A stretch of DNA of 64,000 nucleotides, taken from NCBI GenBank assembly GCA_003141455.1, contig PLMA01000058.1, forward strand, positions 41,214 through 105,213, given 5' to 3'. This DNA is from Chloroflexota bacterium (GTDB lineage: Bacteria > Chloroflexota > Limnocylindria > Limnocylindrales > CSP1-4). The translations under genes and the position numbers were made by a program. The notes beneath the pieces are model-generated. The model was given only the letters and a program-made list of their open reading frames with translations, did no database searches and had not been told where the DNA came from. Shown in pieces: positions 34,346-45,595 of this stretch (the stretch's first letter is position 1; each line of letters opens with the position of its first letter).

Positions 34346-35524
34346 TCAGTAGGGTCGGCGCCGGTCCACCCAGACAAAGGCGATTGCGCCGCAGAACAAC
34401 GATCCCAGGAGCAAGATTCCGGACTCCAGGCCGACGATCTGCCAGTACCACGACCCCGGAATGACGTAGGGGATCTGCTGGGGGAAGTGGCTCGGATCGA
34501 CGGTCGGTCCCTGACACGCTATGCCGCCGTTGCCCACCGTTGTTGGGTAGCCCGGCGTCGCCGGCGCACCCGGCGAGCTCGAGGCGCCCGGCGAATTCGA
34601 GGCGCCCGGCGAGCCAGCCTCGGCAGGAGACGTCGAGTCGCTCGGCGTCGGGATCGGCGTGCACACCATGTTCTGGGCGTACCAGTCATTGCGCTGGGCA
34701 TCGGTGACTTCCTTGCCATCGATGAACGTCTTGTAGTAGAGGTTCATATCGGCGTAGGCGGGGCCTCCCGGCCCGTAGACCACATAGCCGCCCTGCTGGT
34801 TCTGCTGGTCCTGCTGGACCTGCTCAACGGCGAACGACCTCAGGACGAAGTGGCTCATGCCGGAATCCCACGCAGCTCTCACGAAGAAACAGACAACGAG
34901 CGCGACGACCACAGCGGGCATGGTCCGACCGAGAAGGGTGCCCAGGGCAAAGGTCCCGGCGAACGCGGCCAGCGCCCAGAAGACATCGATGACGCCCCGG
35001 CCCAGGTAGTTCGAGAACGAGGCGTAGGGATTGAGGCCAGGGCTCAGTGCGCCTTCCAGCACGTTGGCGGCCAAACCCACCGCGAGCATCAGCGGCGCGA
35101 GAAGCACGACCCCTGCCAGAACCTTGCCCAGAAGCCAGCGCCGCCGAGAACCTGAGAGCGCCCAGGAGAGTGGCGCCGTCCCTTGTTCGATCTCCCTGGC
35201 CACCAGTGGCGCCCCCACGACGATCCCCGTGAGCAGCGGCGCGAACAGAAGCAAGAGCTGGACAAGGCTCATGTCCAGGCTTGACTTGGTATCGAAGAAC
35301 GACTTCGCGAGTTCGTTGCAATGCGCCTGGGCCGCGCTGATCGGCCCCTGCGACGGATCTGCGTACCCGAATTGATAGGTCTGCAGGCACGAGAGTGGCA
35401 CGTTCAGGGAGTTGAGCCGATAGGCCTCGATCAGGGCTGCGAGCGTCAAACCGACGCAGACGATCGTTACCGCGACGGTCTCGAAGCGGTGCTGCTTGAG
35501 CGTCAGGATGATCCGGGCTCGCAT
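34346..35524 (-). CDS. ABC-2 type permease, paralog 1, with SPGA repeat insert
   Basis: The 392-residue paralog of the permease at 33320-34324 (shared KQxRFETxAV, APLVAREIEQGTAPLSWALSG, LGRTMPAVVVALVVC, final DRRRPY). It is longer because the last external loop carries a Gln-rich run (QVQQDQQNQQGG) and a low-complexity segment of SPGA-type repeats (GSPGASNSPGASSSPGAPATPG) from an 18-bp repeat around plus 34560-34620. It lies 21 nt upstream of its paralog and 9 nt downstream of the ATPase gene, so a single operon is certain in arrangement. It probably forms half of the export channel. Confidence 0.85.
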   Translation of the reverse strand: MRARIILTLKQHRFETVAVTIVCVGLTLAALIEAYRLNSLNVPLSCLQTYQFGYADPSQGPISAAQAHCNELAKSFFDTKSSLDMSLVQLLLLFAPLLTGIVVGAPLVAREIEQGTAPLSWALSGSRRRWLLGKVLAGVVLLAPLMLAVGLAANVLEGALSPGLNPYASFSNYLGRGVIDVFWALAAFAGTFALGTLLGRTMPAVVVALVVCFFVRAAWDSGMSHFVLRSFAVEQVQQDQQNQQGGYVVYGPGGPAYADMNLYYKTFIDGKEVTDAQRNDWYAQNMVCTPIPTPSDSTSPAEAGSPGASNSPGASSSPGAPATPGYPTTVGNGGIACQGPTVDPSHFPQQIPYVIPGSWYWQIVGLESGILLLGSLFCGAIAFVWVDRRRPY

Positions 35525-35533
35525 CTCGTCCCC

Positions 35534-36442
35534 CTAGTTGAGCTGCAGGCCGGTCGTGCCTCGCCCGGCGGCGAGGTAGCCCAGGACCACTTCTTCCAGG
35601 CTGGCCGGCTCGGTGGCGGCTGCCGCGCCTTCTCCCGCATCGGCCGGCACCCGCCACAACGTCAGCCGCGTGAGCCCCTTGCCCGCGAAAGAGCCGACCG
35701 CGATGCCTCCGGGCGGCGGCGACTTCGAATCCGTCAGCTTGTGCGCCTGCCGCGCCTCCTCCAGCGGGCAGTCGAGCAGGACCTTCCCGGCACCCAGGAT
35801 CACCAGCCTGTCGCAGGCCTCCTCCACGTCCGTGACGATGTGCGACGAGAGCAGGACCGTCGATCCGTCCGACCGAATCGCGTCGATGAGGACCTGGATG
35901 AACTCGCGGCGGGCCAGCGGATCGAGGTTGGCCAGCGGCTCGTCGAGCAGCAGAACCTTGGCTCGAGTTCCCAGCGCGATGGCCAGGCCGAGCTGCGCCG
36001 CCTGACCGCCGGAGAGTGTGTCGGCACGTTGATCGAGCGGGATGCCGAGCTGGTTCAGGCGCTTGCGAGCGTATTCGGCATCGAAACCGGAGTGCAGGCT
36101 GCGTGCCATCGCCAGGTGATCGTCGACGTCCAGACCGCGGTAGACGGCCGGGGTTTGCGGCACGTAGCCGACGCCGCGCAACGCCTCGCTGCGGTGCTTC
36201 CAGGGATCTACGCCGTCGACTTCGACCCGGCCGCCGTTCGGCCGCTCGAAAGCCATGCAGATCCGGATGAGAGTCGTCTTGCCGGCGCCGTTCGGGCCCA
36301 CGAGCGCGGTCACGCTGCCGGCGGGGACCGTGAGATCGATGGCATCTAGCGCGGTCTTCTTCCCGAACCGCTTGCTCAGCCCGTGAGCCTGAAGTGCGAC
36401 GCCGGTCGCCCGTGCCACCAGAGCCCCTGCGTCGGTCGCCAT
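35534..36442 (-). CDS. ABC transporter ATP-binding protein
   Basis: The 302-residue cytoplasmic ATPase starts at ATG 36442 (MATDAGALVAR), with GGAGGTG ~5 nt upstream; the ORF start at 36472 is not needed. The Walker A is GPNGAGKTT (about 49-57), the Q-loop is VPQTPAVYRG, the signature is TLSGGQAAQL (variant of LSGGQ) and the Walker B is VLLLDEPLANLDP, with the H-loop SSHIV. An Ala/Glu-rich C-terminal domain (~225-302) is typical of ABC-2 exporter ATPases. First gene of the ATPase-permease-permease operon. 88 nt separate it from the glycosyltransferase gene upstream. Confidence 0.93.
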   Translation of the reverse strand: MATDAGALVARATGVALQAHGLSKRFGKKTALDAIDLTVPAGSVTALVGPNGAGKTTLIRICMAFERPNGGRVEVDGVDPWKHRSEALRGVGYVPQTPAVYRGLDVDDHLAMARSLHSGFDAEYARKRLNQLGIPLDQRADTLSGGQAAQLGLAIALGTRAKVLLLDEPLANLDPLARREFIQVLIDAIRSDGSTVLLSSHIVTDVEEACDRLVILGAGKVLLDCPLEEARQAHKLTDSKSPPPGGIAVGSFAGKGLTRLTLWRVPADAGEGAAAATEPASLEEVVLGYLAAGRGTTGLQLN

Positions 36443-36530
36443 TCCCCACCTCCGGCTGTTCTCACGCGCCACGGCTTGTCCGACGGCTCCGGCCCCGAGT
36501 ATACGGGCCGACGCAGTCGCCCGAATCCCT

Positions 36531-37745
36531 CTAGAACGCCCAGTGACCCTCGACGAACAGGATCGTGAAGAGGCCCAGCAAGAGGACCGACGCCGCGAAC
36601 AGCGGCGGGCCGAGCCAGGGCCGCCGGCCCAGCCGCCCTCCCAGGATGAAGACCGGGAAGACGCCGAGGATGTACCGCGGCACGCTGATCGGCCAGTTCA
36701 AGGTCAGGAACGAAACCAGCGTCAGGAGGGTGTACACCGCGTACGACAGGCGGGACGCCCGGGAGAAGAAGCACCAGATCGCGGTCACGGCCAGAACAGC
36801 GAAGGCGAGGAGGGGCGCGACGTAAACGGTCAGCCATCCCTCGTTCATCGTACCGTTGAGGGCATTGTCCACGATGCCGGGCATCCAGTCCCACGGCGCG
36901 GCGTTCTGGACGTGGAAGTAAAAGCGCTGGGCCTCGACGAAGTACAGGGCGTTGCCGAATACCACCCAGTTGATGGCCACGTAGGAGAGCGGCCCCAGGA
37001 GCGCGACGGCGATCCAGATCGCGTCCCGATCGAGCCGCCTGGTCTGAAGCACGCGTTTCTGCACGAGGTACTCGACCGCCAGCGCGGGGATGAGGAACGC
37101 GCCCTGGATCCGGGTGGCTCCGGCAAGGGCTCCGGCAAGACCCGCTCCGGCCCAGTTCCCGCGTCGCGCGAACAGGAACGACCAGACGACCAGCGCCAGG
37201 AACAAGGACTCGGAGTAGGGGGCGACAAAGACGAACGCGGTAGGGAACAGGTTCATCGCGACAACCGACAGGCGGGCGGTGTCGCGGTCCGTGTCGAGCT
37301 GGGCGAGCAGGTACAGCCCGCCGGCCGCCAGCAGGCTGAACGCCAGCGCCAGGGCCATCGCCCCTGCGAGCGGCGAGACGATCCACGAGACCATCGCGAT
37401 CAGCAATGGGTACAACGGGAACAGGACTATCCGGGCCGGATCGGCCGACCAGTAGCCGCGCGCGGCGAGCTCGAGGAAGTGCGGCCCGTCCCAGTGATTC
37501 CACAGATTGAGCCCGTCCGATCCCTGGAGATTGTTGGGAACGAAAACGATGAGCGCGACGACGGCAAAGACCAGGAGGACGGCGTGGATCAGGAGGGTCG
37601 GGACGACCGCATCGACCCAGACCGGACCGGAGAGCCTGTGTAGATCGAGGGCAGGGAGACGGGCCCCGAACCGGCCCGCCCGCGGAAGAGCGAGTCCGTC
37701 TGGCGGGAGATCGTCAGACTGGCCGTCCGCCTCGATCGTCCGCAC
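36531..37745 (-). CDS. PIG-V-like membrane glycosyltransferase
   Basis: The 404-residue polytopic protein has ~10 membrane segments. The first external loop carries WNHWDGPHFLELAARGYW, the HWD motif of the PIG-V/GPI mannosyltransferase 2 family, with FPLYPLLIAMVSW and NLFPTAFVFVAPYSESLFLALVVW as further family blocks. These GT-C enzymes move mannose from a lipid-linked donor to an acceptor on the external face. Bacterial members are implicated in cell-envelope glycans or lipoglycans. GTG 37745 lies 9 nt after the rplI stop, so co-transcription is likely, though no functional link to ribosomes is expected. Confidence 0.82.
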   Translation of the reverse strand: MRTIEADGQSDDLPPDGLALPRAGRFGARLPALDLHRLSGPVWVDAVVPTLLIHAVLLVFAVVALIVFVPNNLQGSDGLNLWNHWDGPHFLELAARGYWSADPARIVLFPLYPLLIAMVSWIVSPLAGAMALALAFSLLAAGGLYLLAQLDTDRDTARLSVVAMNLFPTAFVFVAPYSESLFLALVVWSFLFARRGNWAGAGLAGALAGATRIQGAFLIPALAVEYLVQKRVLQTRRLDRDAIWIAVALLGPLSYVAINWVVFGNALYFVEAQRFYFHVQNAAPWDWMPGIVDNALNGTMNEGWLTVYVAPLLAFAVLAVTAIWCFFSRASRLSYAVYTLLTLVSFLTLNWPISVPRYILGVFPVFILGGRLGRRPWLGPPLFAASVLLLGLFTILFVEGHWAF

Positions 37746-37754
37746 GGGCTACGC

Positions 37755-38201
37755 TCAGCCCTTGGGCTCGACGACGACCGTGACCTCGGGAGCCATGCCG
37801 GGGTACAACTTGACCGCGACCTTGTAGGTGCCGAGCGTCTTGAGCGGATCGGGCAGCTCGATCTTGTGGCGGTCCACGGTGATGCCGCGCCGGGCGAGGG
37901 CTTCCGCGATCTCCTTGGCCGTGATGGAGCCGTAGAGCTTGCCGCCCTCGCCCACTTTCACGCCCATGGTGAGCGTCGTGCTGCCGATGCGGGTGGCCGC
38001 GATCTCGGCGTCCTCGCGCTCTCGCTTGCGCTTCTCCTCGCGGCTGGCGATGTCGTGCTGCCAGGCGCGGTAAGCGCCACCGGCCGCGGGCACGGCGACT
38101 TTTCTGGGAATCAGGAAGTTCCGGGCATAGCCTTCGGCGACATCCTTCATCTCGCCGCTCTTGCCGAGCTTGTCGACGTCGGCGGTCAGGATGACCTTCA
38201 C
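37755..38201 (-). CDS. rplI: 50S ribosomal protein L9
   Basis: The 148-residue L9 binds domain V of 23S rRNA. GTG 38201 (VKVILTADVDKLGKSGEM) is chosen because AGGAGGA lies 9 nt upstream and the protein then starts at the conserved N-terminus. The N-terminal domain carries GEMKDVAEGYARNFLIPRKVAVPA; a long charged connecting helix (REEKRKREREDAE) leads to the C-terminal domain with GKLYGSITAKEIAEAL. The usual rpsF-ssb-rpsR partners are not adjacent. It is preceded by a DUF1232 gene and followed by a glycosyltransferase. dnaB, a common neighbour, is ~6 kb away on the other strand. Confidence 0.96.
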   Translation of the reverse strand: MKVILTADVDKLGKSGEMKDVAEGYARNFLIPRKVAVPAAGGAYRAWQHDIASREEKRKREREDAEIAATRIGSTTLTMGVKVGEGGKLYGSITAKEIAEALARRGITVDRHKIELPDPLKTLGTYKVAVKLYPGMAPEVTVVVEPKG

Positions 38202-38215
38202 TCGAAAGATTCCTC

Positions 38216-38719
38216 CTATGACGGTCGGCTCTGCCGAGCGTCCGTGATCCACGACCGAACGCGCGGTCCGATCCTGGTCTGGTTGACGAGCCGGCTTGCC
38301 TCGTCGAGCACATCCGGCAGCCGGTGAATGATCTTGCGCACGGGGGCGGGAGTAAGCCGGCGCACCTGGTCCATGTCGCGCCGGAATGCGTCGCGATCGA
38401 TCTCCAGCTCGTCGATCTTCTCCTGAAGGATCTCGTCCGGAATGCCGTCGAGGAATAGCTCGACCGCCAGGACGACCACGGCCAGGTCGTCGATGCCACC
38501 CAGGAACGGGATGTCGTCCGGAATGAAGTCTCGACCGATTACGACGTAGCCGGCCGCACCCACCAGGATCGCCTTGCGGCTGGCGGGAACCCGAGGGTCC
38601 GCCGCGAGCGCCCAGATGAGACGGGCATACATCGGTACGCGACCGGCGACCGGCACGAAGGCGAGCCAGCGGAGGGCGCGCAGGATACCGCCTTTGCGAC
38701 GCCGCCGACCCTTTGCCAC
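38216..38719 (-). CDS. DUF1232 (YkvA-like) membrane protein
   Basis: The 167-residue protein starts at GTG 38719 with GGGAG 8 nt upstream. The basic N-terminus (AKGRRRRKGG) leads to LIWALAADPRVPASRKAILVGAAGYVVIGRDFIPDDIPFLGGIDDLAVVVLAVELFLD. The D-(F/L)-I-P-D-x(n)-G-x-x-D-D signature identifies DUF1232/YkvA, a small membrane-associated family of unknown function. The C-terminal ~70 residues are charged and helical. It ends 14 nt before the rplI start, so both are probably in one transcript. Confidence 0.82.
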   Translation of the reverse strand: MAKGRRRRKGGILRALRWLAFVPVAGRVPMYARLIWALAADPRVPASRKAILVGAAGYVVIGRDFIPDDIPFLGGIDDLAVVVLAVELFLDGIPDEILQEKIDELEIDRDAFRRDMDQVRRLTPAPVRKIIHRLPDVLDEASRLVNQTRIGPRVRSWITDARQSRPS

Positions 38720-39075
38720 CGCCAGACTCCCGTTCGCCGTTCTCGGAATTGGCCCAACCGGCCCTCGCCGCGGGGCGGCCCGACTGGCCGGTCCGCTCCG
38801 GGGAATCGAGAGTCTATCAGGCGCGGCTCGCGACGGCGGGACCCACCCGAAGCGCAGGGTCGCGGTAGGCCGGCCCTTCGAGCCCGGCAGCCGGAGCCGA
38901 TAACTCCGTTAAGCGCCGCGATTGCCCCGCTCACCGCCCGCGGCCGGGACCGCGTGGCCGGGACCAGTCGCCGAATTGACTGTTGGCGACATGCCGGTAG
39001 TCCCATAGCCCGTCCGCCTCTGGGCTCCCCGGGGGGGTAGGATGATCACCTGCCGGGGGCGAGTCTGGGTGCTCA
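38720..39075. other. Intergenic region between DUF1232 and the hybrid kinase
   Basis: About 356 bp without a gene, divergent promoter region. A TTGACT lies near 38976 and a GGGGGGGTAGGAT run near 39030-39043, but they do not form a spaced -35/-10 pair. A GC-rich partial repeat (GCGGCCGGGACCGCGTGGCCGGGACC, two copies of GGCCGGGACC) is present near 38940-38965. No riboswitch fold was recognised. Confidence 0.3.
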
Positions 39076-41649
<2,574 letters not shown>

Positions 41650-41672
41650 AGGACCTCGAGCCCGCCATAGGT

Positions 41673-41695
41673 CCGCGGGCCGGGCAAGCCCGCGG
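41673..41695 (+). terminator. GC-rich hairpin after the hybrid kinase gene
   Basis: Perfect 8-bp stem CCGCGGGC / GCCCGCGG with a 7-nt loop, 24 nt after the kinase stop. There is no U tract, so it is either a weak terminator or an RNA-stabilising element. It does not rule out read-through into the heliorhodopsin gene. Confidence 0.45.
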
Positions 41696-41782
41696 CAGGC
41701 TGGACAGGCGGCCGCCGAGACGTATCGTTGAGGCGCAACCTCCAGGGCTAACCGCCGCCGCTCCACGATTCGGAGGCCAAGG

Positions 41783-42607
41783 ATGTCCGCACCCGCTGCC
41801 GCTGTCGCCGTCGCGCCGGCTCGCGCCATTCCCGCCGATCGATCGACCATCCTGTTCCGCTGGAACGCCATCCTGGCGGCGCTCCATTTCGTCCAGGCCG
41901 CCGCGATTCTGGCCCTGTCATTTGCCAAGAGCCCCATCGTCACCTCGCCCGTTGTGGGCACCTACCTCCACTTCGACGAGACGACCAAACACCTGGTCAC
42001 CGCCCAGCGTTCCATCTGGGACATGCCGATCGGGCCGGCCGTGGCGCTGTTCTTCCTGATGAGCGCCTTCGCCCACTTCAGCATGGCCTTCCCGGCTCGG
42101 CGCTGGTATGAGGCCCACCTGGCCCGCGGCCAGAACCCCATCCGCTGGATCGAGTACGCCTTCAGTTCGAGCGTGATGATCGTCGTCATCGCCGCCCTCG
42201 CCGGCGTCCAGGAAATAGGCACCCTCATCGCTATCTTCGGCGCGAACGCGGCCATGATCATGTTCGGCTGGAGCATGGAGATCGCCAACGAGGGCCGCGA
42301 CCGGCCCCAATGGCTGCACTACGTCTTCGGCTGTATCGCCGGCGCCGTTCCATGGCTGGTCATCTTCGCGACCATCGTCATCTCGGCCACGGAACCCAAC
42401 TCCGCGCCCATCCCCGGCTTCGTGATCGCGATCTTCGTGACGCTCTTCGTCTTCTTCAACGTCTTCGCGATCAACATGGTCCTGCAGTACCGCAAGATCG
42501 GCCGCTGGCACGACTACCTCTACGGCGAGCGGGCCTACATGCTCTTCAGCCTCTTCGCCAAGTCGCTCCTGGCCTGGCAGGTCTTCTTCGGCACCTTGCG
42601 GCCGTAG
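41783..42607 (+). CDS. Heliorhodopsin
   Basis: The 274-residue seven-helix retinal protein starts at ATG 41783 with GGAGG 8 nt upstream. The retinal Schiff-base lysine is K260 in helix 7 (FAKSLLAWQVF), the heliorhodopsin form of the motif. The helix-3 RWIEYAFSSSVM carries the counterion Glu124. Conserved His residues are H35 (ALHFVQ) and H98 (SAFAHFS). Type-1 DxxxK and proton-pump motifs are absent. Heliorhodopsins sit inverted in the membrane with the N-terminus inside, have slow photocycles and are thought to sense light rather than pump ions. Upstream is a hybrid kinase, downstream a lipoprotein, lexA and dnaB. The N-terminal ~17 residues are Ala-rich. Confidence 0.95.
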   Translation: MSAPAAAVAVAPARAIPADRSTILFRWNAILAALHFVQAAAILALSFAKSPIVTSPVVGTYLHFDETTKHLVTAQRSIWDMPIGPAVALFFLMSAFAHFSMAFPARRWYEAHLARGQNPIRWIEYAFSSSVMIVVIAALAGVQEIGTLIAIFGANAAMIMFGWSMEIANEGRDRPQWLHYVFGCIAGAVPWLVIFATIVISATEPNSAPIPGFVIAIFVTLFVFFNVFAINMVLQYRKIGRWHDYLYGERAYMLFSLFAKSLLAWQVFFGTLRP

Positions 42608-42677
42608 GCCGGTCGTTCCGATTCGGCGGTGTACGCTGGCCCCGCCATTCGCGCCCAATCGCCAGGGAGGGGTCGCA

Positions 42678-43193
42678 ATGCCGGCAAGAACGCGAGCTCG
42701 GGCGGTCGCCTGCGTTCTCGTTTCGATCTTCGTCGTCGCGGGCTGTGGCTTCGGGTTCGGAAGACCGGGCTACGGCGACAGCGTGAATGGGATCGCCTGC
42801 GACAAGGGCGGCAACGTATCGTTTCGAGCCAGCGTCCATCTGTGGCTGATCAAGAAGGACGGCCAGCGCGAGGGCCCAACGGGCCGCGTCGGTAGCAGCG
42901 GCTCGGCCTGCAGCTACTGGGTGCAGACGCAGGACGACGAGGGCGTCATCCACATCCTGGCACCGTATCCGGTGACCCCCAAGCTCATTACGTTCTTCAT
43001 GATCTGGGACTACGCCATCCCGGCGGGCTCGGGCAACTCGGGCCCGTTCCGCGACGCGTCCGAGCGCGGCCGGATCCTCGTCGACGGCACGCTGGTGGAA
43101 GGCGGGCCGGCGAGGGTCTTCCTGGTCGACGGCCAGACGATCGAGCTGTTCGAGCCCGATACCGACCCTCCGTCGCTCCTTCCCGGCATCTAG
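42678..43193 (+). CDS. Small lipoprotein downstream of heliorhodopsin
   Basis: The 171-residue protein starts at ATG 42678 with a strong GGAGGGG 6 nt upstream. Signal peptide and lipobox (FVVAGC, Cys near 23) make it a likely lipoprotein on the outer face of the membrane. The mature part has a possible disulfide pair (GIACDKGG, SACSYW) and beta-rich sequence; no family is recognised. TACGCT at 42632-42637 could be its -10. It lies 70 nt after the heliorhodopsin gene on the same strand. A functional tie is suggested by proximity only. Confidence 0.65.
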   Translation: MPARTRARAVACVLVSIFVVAGCGFGFGRPGYGDSVNGIACDKGGNVSFRASVHLWLIKKDGQREGPTGRVGSSGSACSYWVQTQDDEGVIHILAPYPVTPKLITFFMIWDYAIPAGSGNSGPFRDASERGRILVDGTLVEGGPARVFLVDGQTIELFEPDTDPPSLLPGI

Positions 43194-43226
43194 GCCGCCG
43201 CCTCTCGCGTCGTCGCCGCCCTCGGC

Positions 43227-43255
43227 TTGACAATCGAACGGGCGTTCTGTACCCT
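43227..43255 (+). promoter_or_regulatory. lexA promoter with LexA (SOS) box
   Basis: TTGACA (43227-43232), a 17-nt spacer and TACCCT (43250-43255) form the promoter. The spacer contains GAAC-GGGC-GTTC (43236-43247), matching the Gram-positive LexA consensus. LexA binding would occupy the space between -35 and -10 and block RNA polymerase, giving autorepression. The layout matches the promoter at 23878-23930. Confidence 0.85.
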
Positions 43256-43274
43256 CCTGTGGAAGGAGGCGCCG

Positions 43275-43925
43275 GTGACCAAGCACGACGCGGAACGCAA
43301 ACGCAAGATCCTGGACTTCATCGCCGCGACGCTTCGCACGCGCGGCTATCCGCCGTCCGTCCGTGAGATCGCCGTCGCCGTGGACCTGGCTTCCACCTCG
43401 GCGGTCCACCACCACCTCCAGATGCTCGAGCGTGAGGGCTACCTGGAGCGCGGGGCCGCTCAGTCGCGGGCCATCCGCCTGACGCCGCTGGCCGCCATGC
43501 GCCTCGGGCTCTCCGGCGAGCTGATGCCACAGTCCGTCGCCTCGGAGGCTCACGTCCTGCCGATCGTCGGCGAGATCGCCGCCGGTGGTCCTATCGAGGC
43601 CTACCAGGACGCGTCGGAGAGCATGGCCGTACCGGATCTGCTGGCGCCCTCCGGAGATGCGTACGTCCTGCGCGTCCGGGGCGATTCGATGATCAACGCC
43701 CACATCCAGGACGGGGACTTCGTCCTGATCCGGCCCCAGCAGACGGCCCGTGATGGGGACATCGTGGTGGCGCAGGTGGAAGAGAACGCCGTCACTCTCA
43801 AGCAGTTCTTCAAGGAGGCCGGGCGGATCCGGCTCCAGCCCGCCAACCCGGACTACCCGGCCATGTTCTACAACGACGTCCGGATCCAGGGGAAGCTCAT
43901 CGGGGTCATCCGCCGGCTGGACTGA
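43275..43925 (+). CDS. lexA: LexA repressor
   Basis: The 216-residue SOS repressor starts at GTG 43275 with AGGAGG ~6 nt upstream; the ORF start at 43227 would lie inside the promoter. The N-terminal winged HTH has the recognition helix near SVREIAVAVDLASTSAVHHHL. The latent serine protease has S138 (GDSM) and K176 (VTLK), and the self-cleavage site is A103-G104 (EIAAGGP). All catalytic residues are intact. DNA damage and RecA filaments trigger self-cleavage and release of targets, which here include lexA itself and, by box sequence, the gene at 23551-23820. dnaB follows 109 nt downstream. Confidence 0.96.
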   Translation: MTKHDAERKRKILDFIAATLRTRGYPPSVREIAVAVDLASTSAVHHHLQMLEREGYLERGAAQSRAIRLTPLAAMRLGLSGELMPQSVASEAHVLPIVGEIAAGGPIEAYQDASESMAVPDLLAPSGDAYVLRVRGDSMINAHIQDGDFVLIRPQQTARDGDIVVAQVEENAVTLKQFFKEAGRIRLQPANPDYPAMFYNDVRIQGKLIGVIRRLD

Positions 43926-44034
43926 GGCCTATCCCCAGCCGACGCTGGGTTGTCCACGTGCTGCTCACAGTCGGCCCGCAGTTGGTGGAAAGAGTTGGTG
44001 GGTAAGCCGCTGGTTAGGGTCGTTCCCGCGCCCC

Positions 44035-45432
44035 ATGCTTCTCGGTAGAGACCAGCCGCAGAGGGAGCCCGCCCCGCCCGTGATCGACCGACTACCGCCC
44101 CAGAGCCTGGATTCCGAGCAGGCCGTGCTCGGCTCGATCCTGATCGATCGCGACGCGATCGTGGAGATCGCGGATTTCCTGCACCCGGAGGACTTCTACC
44201 GCCAGGCCCACGGCCGCGTCTACACGGCCATGCTGGAGCTCTTCGAGCGCAACGAGCCGATAGACGTGGTGACCGTTGCGGAGGGGCTGGAGCGGGCCGG
44301 CGAGCTCGAGGCGATCGGCGGGGCCAGCTACCTCTCCCAGCTCGGCAACGACACTCCCACCGCGGTCCACGTCGCCCAATACGCCCGCATTGTGGAGCGC
44401 AAGGCCGTTCTGCGCCGCCTCATCTCGGCCGCCGGGCGGATCGCGGCCATCGGCTACGAAGACGGCTCGGACATCCAGGAGTCGATCGACCGATCCGAAG
44501 CCGAGCTGTTCGCGGTCAGCCAGCGCCGCTCCAACGACGGGTTCAGTCCCCTCAAGGCTCTTCTCCACGATGCCTACGACCGACTTGACGAGCTGCACAC
44601 CCACCGCGGCGAGATCAGCGGCATCGCGTCCGGCTTCACGGACCTGGATCTCCTCACGACCGGCTTCCAGCCGAGCGACCTGATCGTCCTGGCGGCCCGG
44701 CCCAGCGTCGGCAAGACCAGCCTGGCCCTGAACATCGCCGAGCACGCCTCCGTGCGCGACGGCAAGACCGTTGGCGTCTTCAGTCTGGAGATGAGCAAGG
44801 ACCAGCTGGTCCTGCGCCTGATCTCAAGCGTCGCCGCCATAGACGCCAAGCGCCTGCGCTCGGGCTTCCTGGAGGAGATGGACTTCGCCCGGATCGCCCC
44901 GGCCATGCAGGAGCTTTCGGAAGCTCCGATGTTCATAGACGACTCGCCGTCCATCGGCACCATGGAGCTGCGGACCAAGGCCCGCCGCCTCCAGGCGGAG
45001 CGCGGGCTGGACCTGGTGATCGTTGACTACCTGCAGCTCATGCAGGGCAACGCCAGCAACCGAGACGCCAACCGGGTGCAGGAGGTCACGGAGATCAGCC
45101 GCGGGCTCAAGGCGCTGGCGCGCGAGCTTAAGGTGCCGGTGATCGCCCTCTCACAGCTGTCGCGCCAGCCGGAGATCCGCGGCGACAACGAGCCGCGACT
45201 CTCGGACCTGCGCGAGTCGGGCGCCATCGAGCAGGACGCGGACCTGGTCCTCCTGCTCTCGAACGAGAAGGGCGAGCCCGGCGAAGAGGCCTCCGGCGAC
45301 GGCCAGGTCGTGAAGCTGCACCTGGCCAAGCACCGCAACGGCCCAACCGGCTATGTCAAGCTCTGGTTCAAGAAGAGCCAGACCCGCTTCGTCGCCTTCG
45401 CCGCCGCCGAGCGCTACGCGGAGGCCGTCTAG
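44035..45432 (+). CDS. dnaB: Replicative DNA helicase DnaB
   Basis: The 465-residue hexameric helicase unwinds DNA ahead of the replication fork. The N-terminal domain (RLPPQSLDSEQAVLGSILID to about residue 120) binds primase; the RecA-like motor carries the Walker A ARPSVGKTSLALN, VFSLEMSKDQLVLRL, the Walker B VIVDYLQLMQ and the arginine-rich ALSQLSRQPEIR. There is no intein. ATG 44035 is taken as start; GTG 44080 (VIDRLPPQ) is nearly as plausible because neither has a clear Shine-Dalgarno site. The in-frame extension into lexA is rejected. Follows lexA on the same strand. Confidence 0.95.
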   Translation: MLLGRDQPQREPAPPVIDRLPPQSLDSEQAVLGSILIDRDAIVEIADFLHPEDFYRQAHGRVYTAMLELFERNEPIDVVTVAEGLERAGELEAIGGASYLSQLGNDTPTAVHVAQYARIVERKAVLRRLISAAGRIAAIGYEDGSDIQESIDRSEAELFAVSQRRSNDGFSPLKALLHDAYDRLDELHTHRGEISGIASGFTDLDLLTTGFQPSDLIVLAARPSVGKTSLALNIAEHASVRDGKTVGVFSLEMSKDQLVLRLISSVAAIDAKRLRSGFLEEMDFARIAPAMQELSEAPMFIDDSPSIGTMELRTKARRLQAERGLDLVIVDYLQLMQGNASNRDANRVQEVTEISRGLKALARELKVPVIALSQLSRQPEIRGDNEPRLSDLRESGAIEQDADLVLLLSNEKGEPGEEASGDGQVVKLHLAKHRNGPTGYVKLWFKKSQTRFVAFAAAERYAEAV

Positions 45433-45595
45433 AACGAGGTCGCGGGAGCGCCCGCCCCAGGCCACATGCTCGCCCGAACCACCCTCTGGCGTTTGTAATG
45501 GTCGCGGCGTACGCTGCCGCTGGAAGGATCTGCTGGGGGGCAGATTGGCTAGCCGGTCCCAGCGTCCCGGGGCCGGAAGAGATGGGGAGACTGAC

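Noticed and set aside
43950-43958. DnaA-box-like TTGTCCACG before dnaB
   Set aside because: Single site with two mismatches and no cluster, AT-rich region or dnaA/dnaN; not an origin.
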